Assembly: GCA_019044685.2 (NCBI GenBank)
Contig: JAGTXX020000011.1
Span: 1,364,001-1,428,000 of the forward strand
DNA length: 64,000 nt
DNA from: Nannochloris sp. 'desiccata'
Taxonomy: Eukaryota > Chlorophyta > Trebouxiophyceae > Chlorellales > Chlorellaceae
Direction: 5' to 3'
The position numbers were made by a program, and so were the translations under genes. The notes below the pieces were generated by a model. The model searched no databases. It was not told where the DNA came from and saw only the letters and a program-made list of their open reading frames with translations. This document shows positions 63,039 through 64,000 of the stretch, one piece after another; the stretch's first letter is position 1; each line of letters starts with the position of its first letter.

Positions 63039-64000
63039 ATGGGTATTCTTGAAAAAATCAAGGAAATCGAGTTCGAGGTAAGTTCGGTTCGACATTCTCA
63101 CTTTTCATCACTGACAACAATGCAGCTTCTTTATATACTCATCGCATTGATGTTTTGTTGTCTGTATGCAGATGGGTCGAACTCAAAAGGTAAGAGCGCT
63201 TCATGTCATTAAAACGGAGATGCTGAACTAACAGGCGACGTAAACTTGCATCCACCGACAGGCCACGGCACAAAATTTCTTGCAAGCTTAATATTTACAT
63301 ATTCCTCACCCTAAAGTTTAATCCCCATCGTTGCAGAACAAAGCTACTGAGTACCATTTAGGCCAACTCAAAGCCAAACTGGCAAAATTACGAACCCAGC
63401 TCCAGGAACCTGCCAGTGGTGGCGGTGGCGGCGGTGAAGGATTTGAAGTTCAAAAATATGGAGATGGTCGTGTCGCCCTCATCGGTTTCCCCTCTGTAGG
63501 TAAATCTACCCTACTTACAGAACTCACTGGTACTGCTTCTGAAGCTGCATCGTACGAATTCACCACCCTTACCTGTATTCCAGGAGTGATTCACTATAAA
63601 GACGCTAAAGTACAATTATTAGATTTACCTGGTATTATAGAAGGCGCTGCCGAAGGTAAAGGACGTGGTCGTCAAGTCATCGCGGTATGCAAATCTGCAG
63701 ATTTGTTACTGATGGTTCTAGATGCAGGTAAACCCCATTATCATAGAGAGATTCTAACTAGAGAATTAGAGGCGGTTGGCATTCGATTAAACCGCTCCCC
63801 TCCAAATATTACTTTTAAGAAGAAGAAGACTGGGGGCATGACGATCACTGCGTTGGTTCCATTAACTCATGTAGATGAGAAAATGATTCAAAGAATCCTT
63901 TCGGAGTATAAGATCCACAATGCTGATGTTTTGATCAAAGAGGACATCACCGTCGATGATCTGATCGATGTTATTGAAGGAAATAGACGATATATGAAGT
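63039..64000 (+). CDS. DRG1: developmentally regulated GTP-binding protein, 5' part (3' end outside window)
   Basis: DRG1 is a conserved Obg-family GTPase linked to translating ribosomes. Three exons are inferred: 63039-63077, 63172-63189 and 63337-64000 (open at window end). The second is a micro-exon of only 18 nt encoding MGRTQK, supported by good acceptor and donor and by the DRG consensus [20 protein letters not shown]. The GTPase starts [19 protein letters not shown] (G1, about residue 70), then [10 protein letters not shown] (G2) and [19 protein letters not shown] (G3). The [12 protein letters not shown] stretch follows. The TGS domain is expected beyond 64000. The first exon begins [13 protein letters not shown], typical of DRG1. 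Confidence 0.94.

Noticed and set aside
1..64000. tRNA, rRNA, CRISPR arrays, phage genes or insertion sequences
   Set aside because: I scanned for tRNA T-loop motifs, repeated spacers and transposase signatures and saw none that could be supported.

Overview
This window is nuclear DNA from a photosynthetic eukaryote, most likely a flagellate-capable green alga (Chlorophyta or a prasinophyte-grade lineage). Several things point there. Many protein genes contain GT-AG spliceosomal introns of about 90-430 nt. Several products are of plant type: iPGAM, MSL-type MscS, serine decarboxylase, TSJT1/DUF3700, peroxisomal KAT2-type thiolase with a PTS2 signal, nuclear-encoded plastid L9, and an SDC/GDC set. 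There is also a DM10 ciliary protein, and a selenoprotein T whose selenocysteine UGA is retained; land plants have Cys at that position. The standard code is used: TAA, TAG and TGA all end genes. The species cannot be named from the window.

Layout, left to right. 1-9 kb: the 3' part of phosphoglycerate mutase (+), an HVA22/REEP protein (+), an organellar mechanosensitive channel (-) and a CBP60-like protein (-). 9-21 kb: a mitochondrial/plastid Qri7-type t6A enzyme (-), divergent from a giant HMG-SAND-PHD-Tudor-SET protein (+); this runs tail-to-tail into a BRPF-like double PHD protein (-). 21-26.5 kb: SERINC (+), CTU2 (-), KDEL receptor (+) and a U2 snRNA gene (+). 26.5-36.5 kb: an inverted dispersed repeat, a ClpB-like AAA+ protein with a zinc-ribbon insert (+), a SAM-domain protein (-), a MYND protein (-), a GNAT acetyltransferase (+), the second repeat copy, and an RNase III/dsRBD protein (+). 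37-45 kb: a small unknown (-), serine decarboxylase (+), a DUF3700 protein (-), glycine cleavage H protein (+) and a DM10 protein (+). 45.9-54.5 kb: a bZIP factor (-), an H2B with a roughly 400-residue N-terminal extension (-), a PDZ membrane protein (-), a small unknown (+), selenoprotein T (-) and thiamine pyrophosphokinase (+). 54.9-64 kb: glyoxalase II (-), 3-ketoacyl-CoA thiolase (+), a J-domain protein (-), HYPK (-), plastid ribosomal L9 (+), an M41-like plastid protein (-) and the 5' part of DRG1 (+).

This is ordinary, gene-dense euchromatin with mixed strands. No operons, viral insertions or CRISPR arrays are visible. The connecting themes are chromatin (trithorax-like SET protein, BRPF-like reader, long-tailed H2B), tRNA modification (Qri7, CTU2), organelle metabolism, and the secretory pathway (SelT, KDEL receptor, SERINC, HVA22). 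The strongest individual results are four. First, an intact selenoprotein T gene in which the TGA would be misread as a stop. Second, the unusual H2B. Third, a ClpB relative whose second ATPase site looks dead and which carries a zinc ribbon. Fourth, a U2 snRNA with a substitution in the otherwise near-invariant branch-site recognition sequence. Exon joins were read by eye from splice signals and frame and have not been checked against transcripts.
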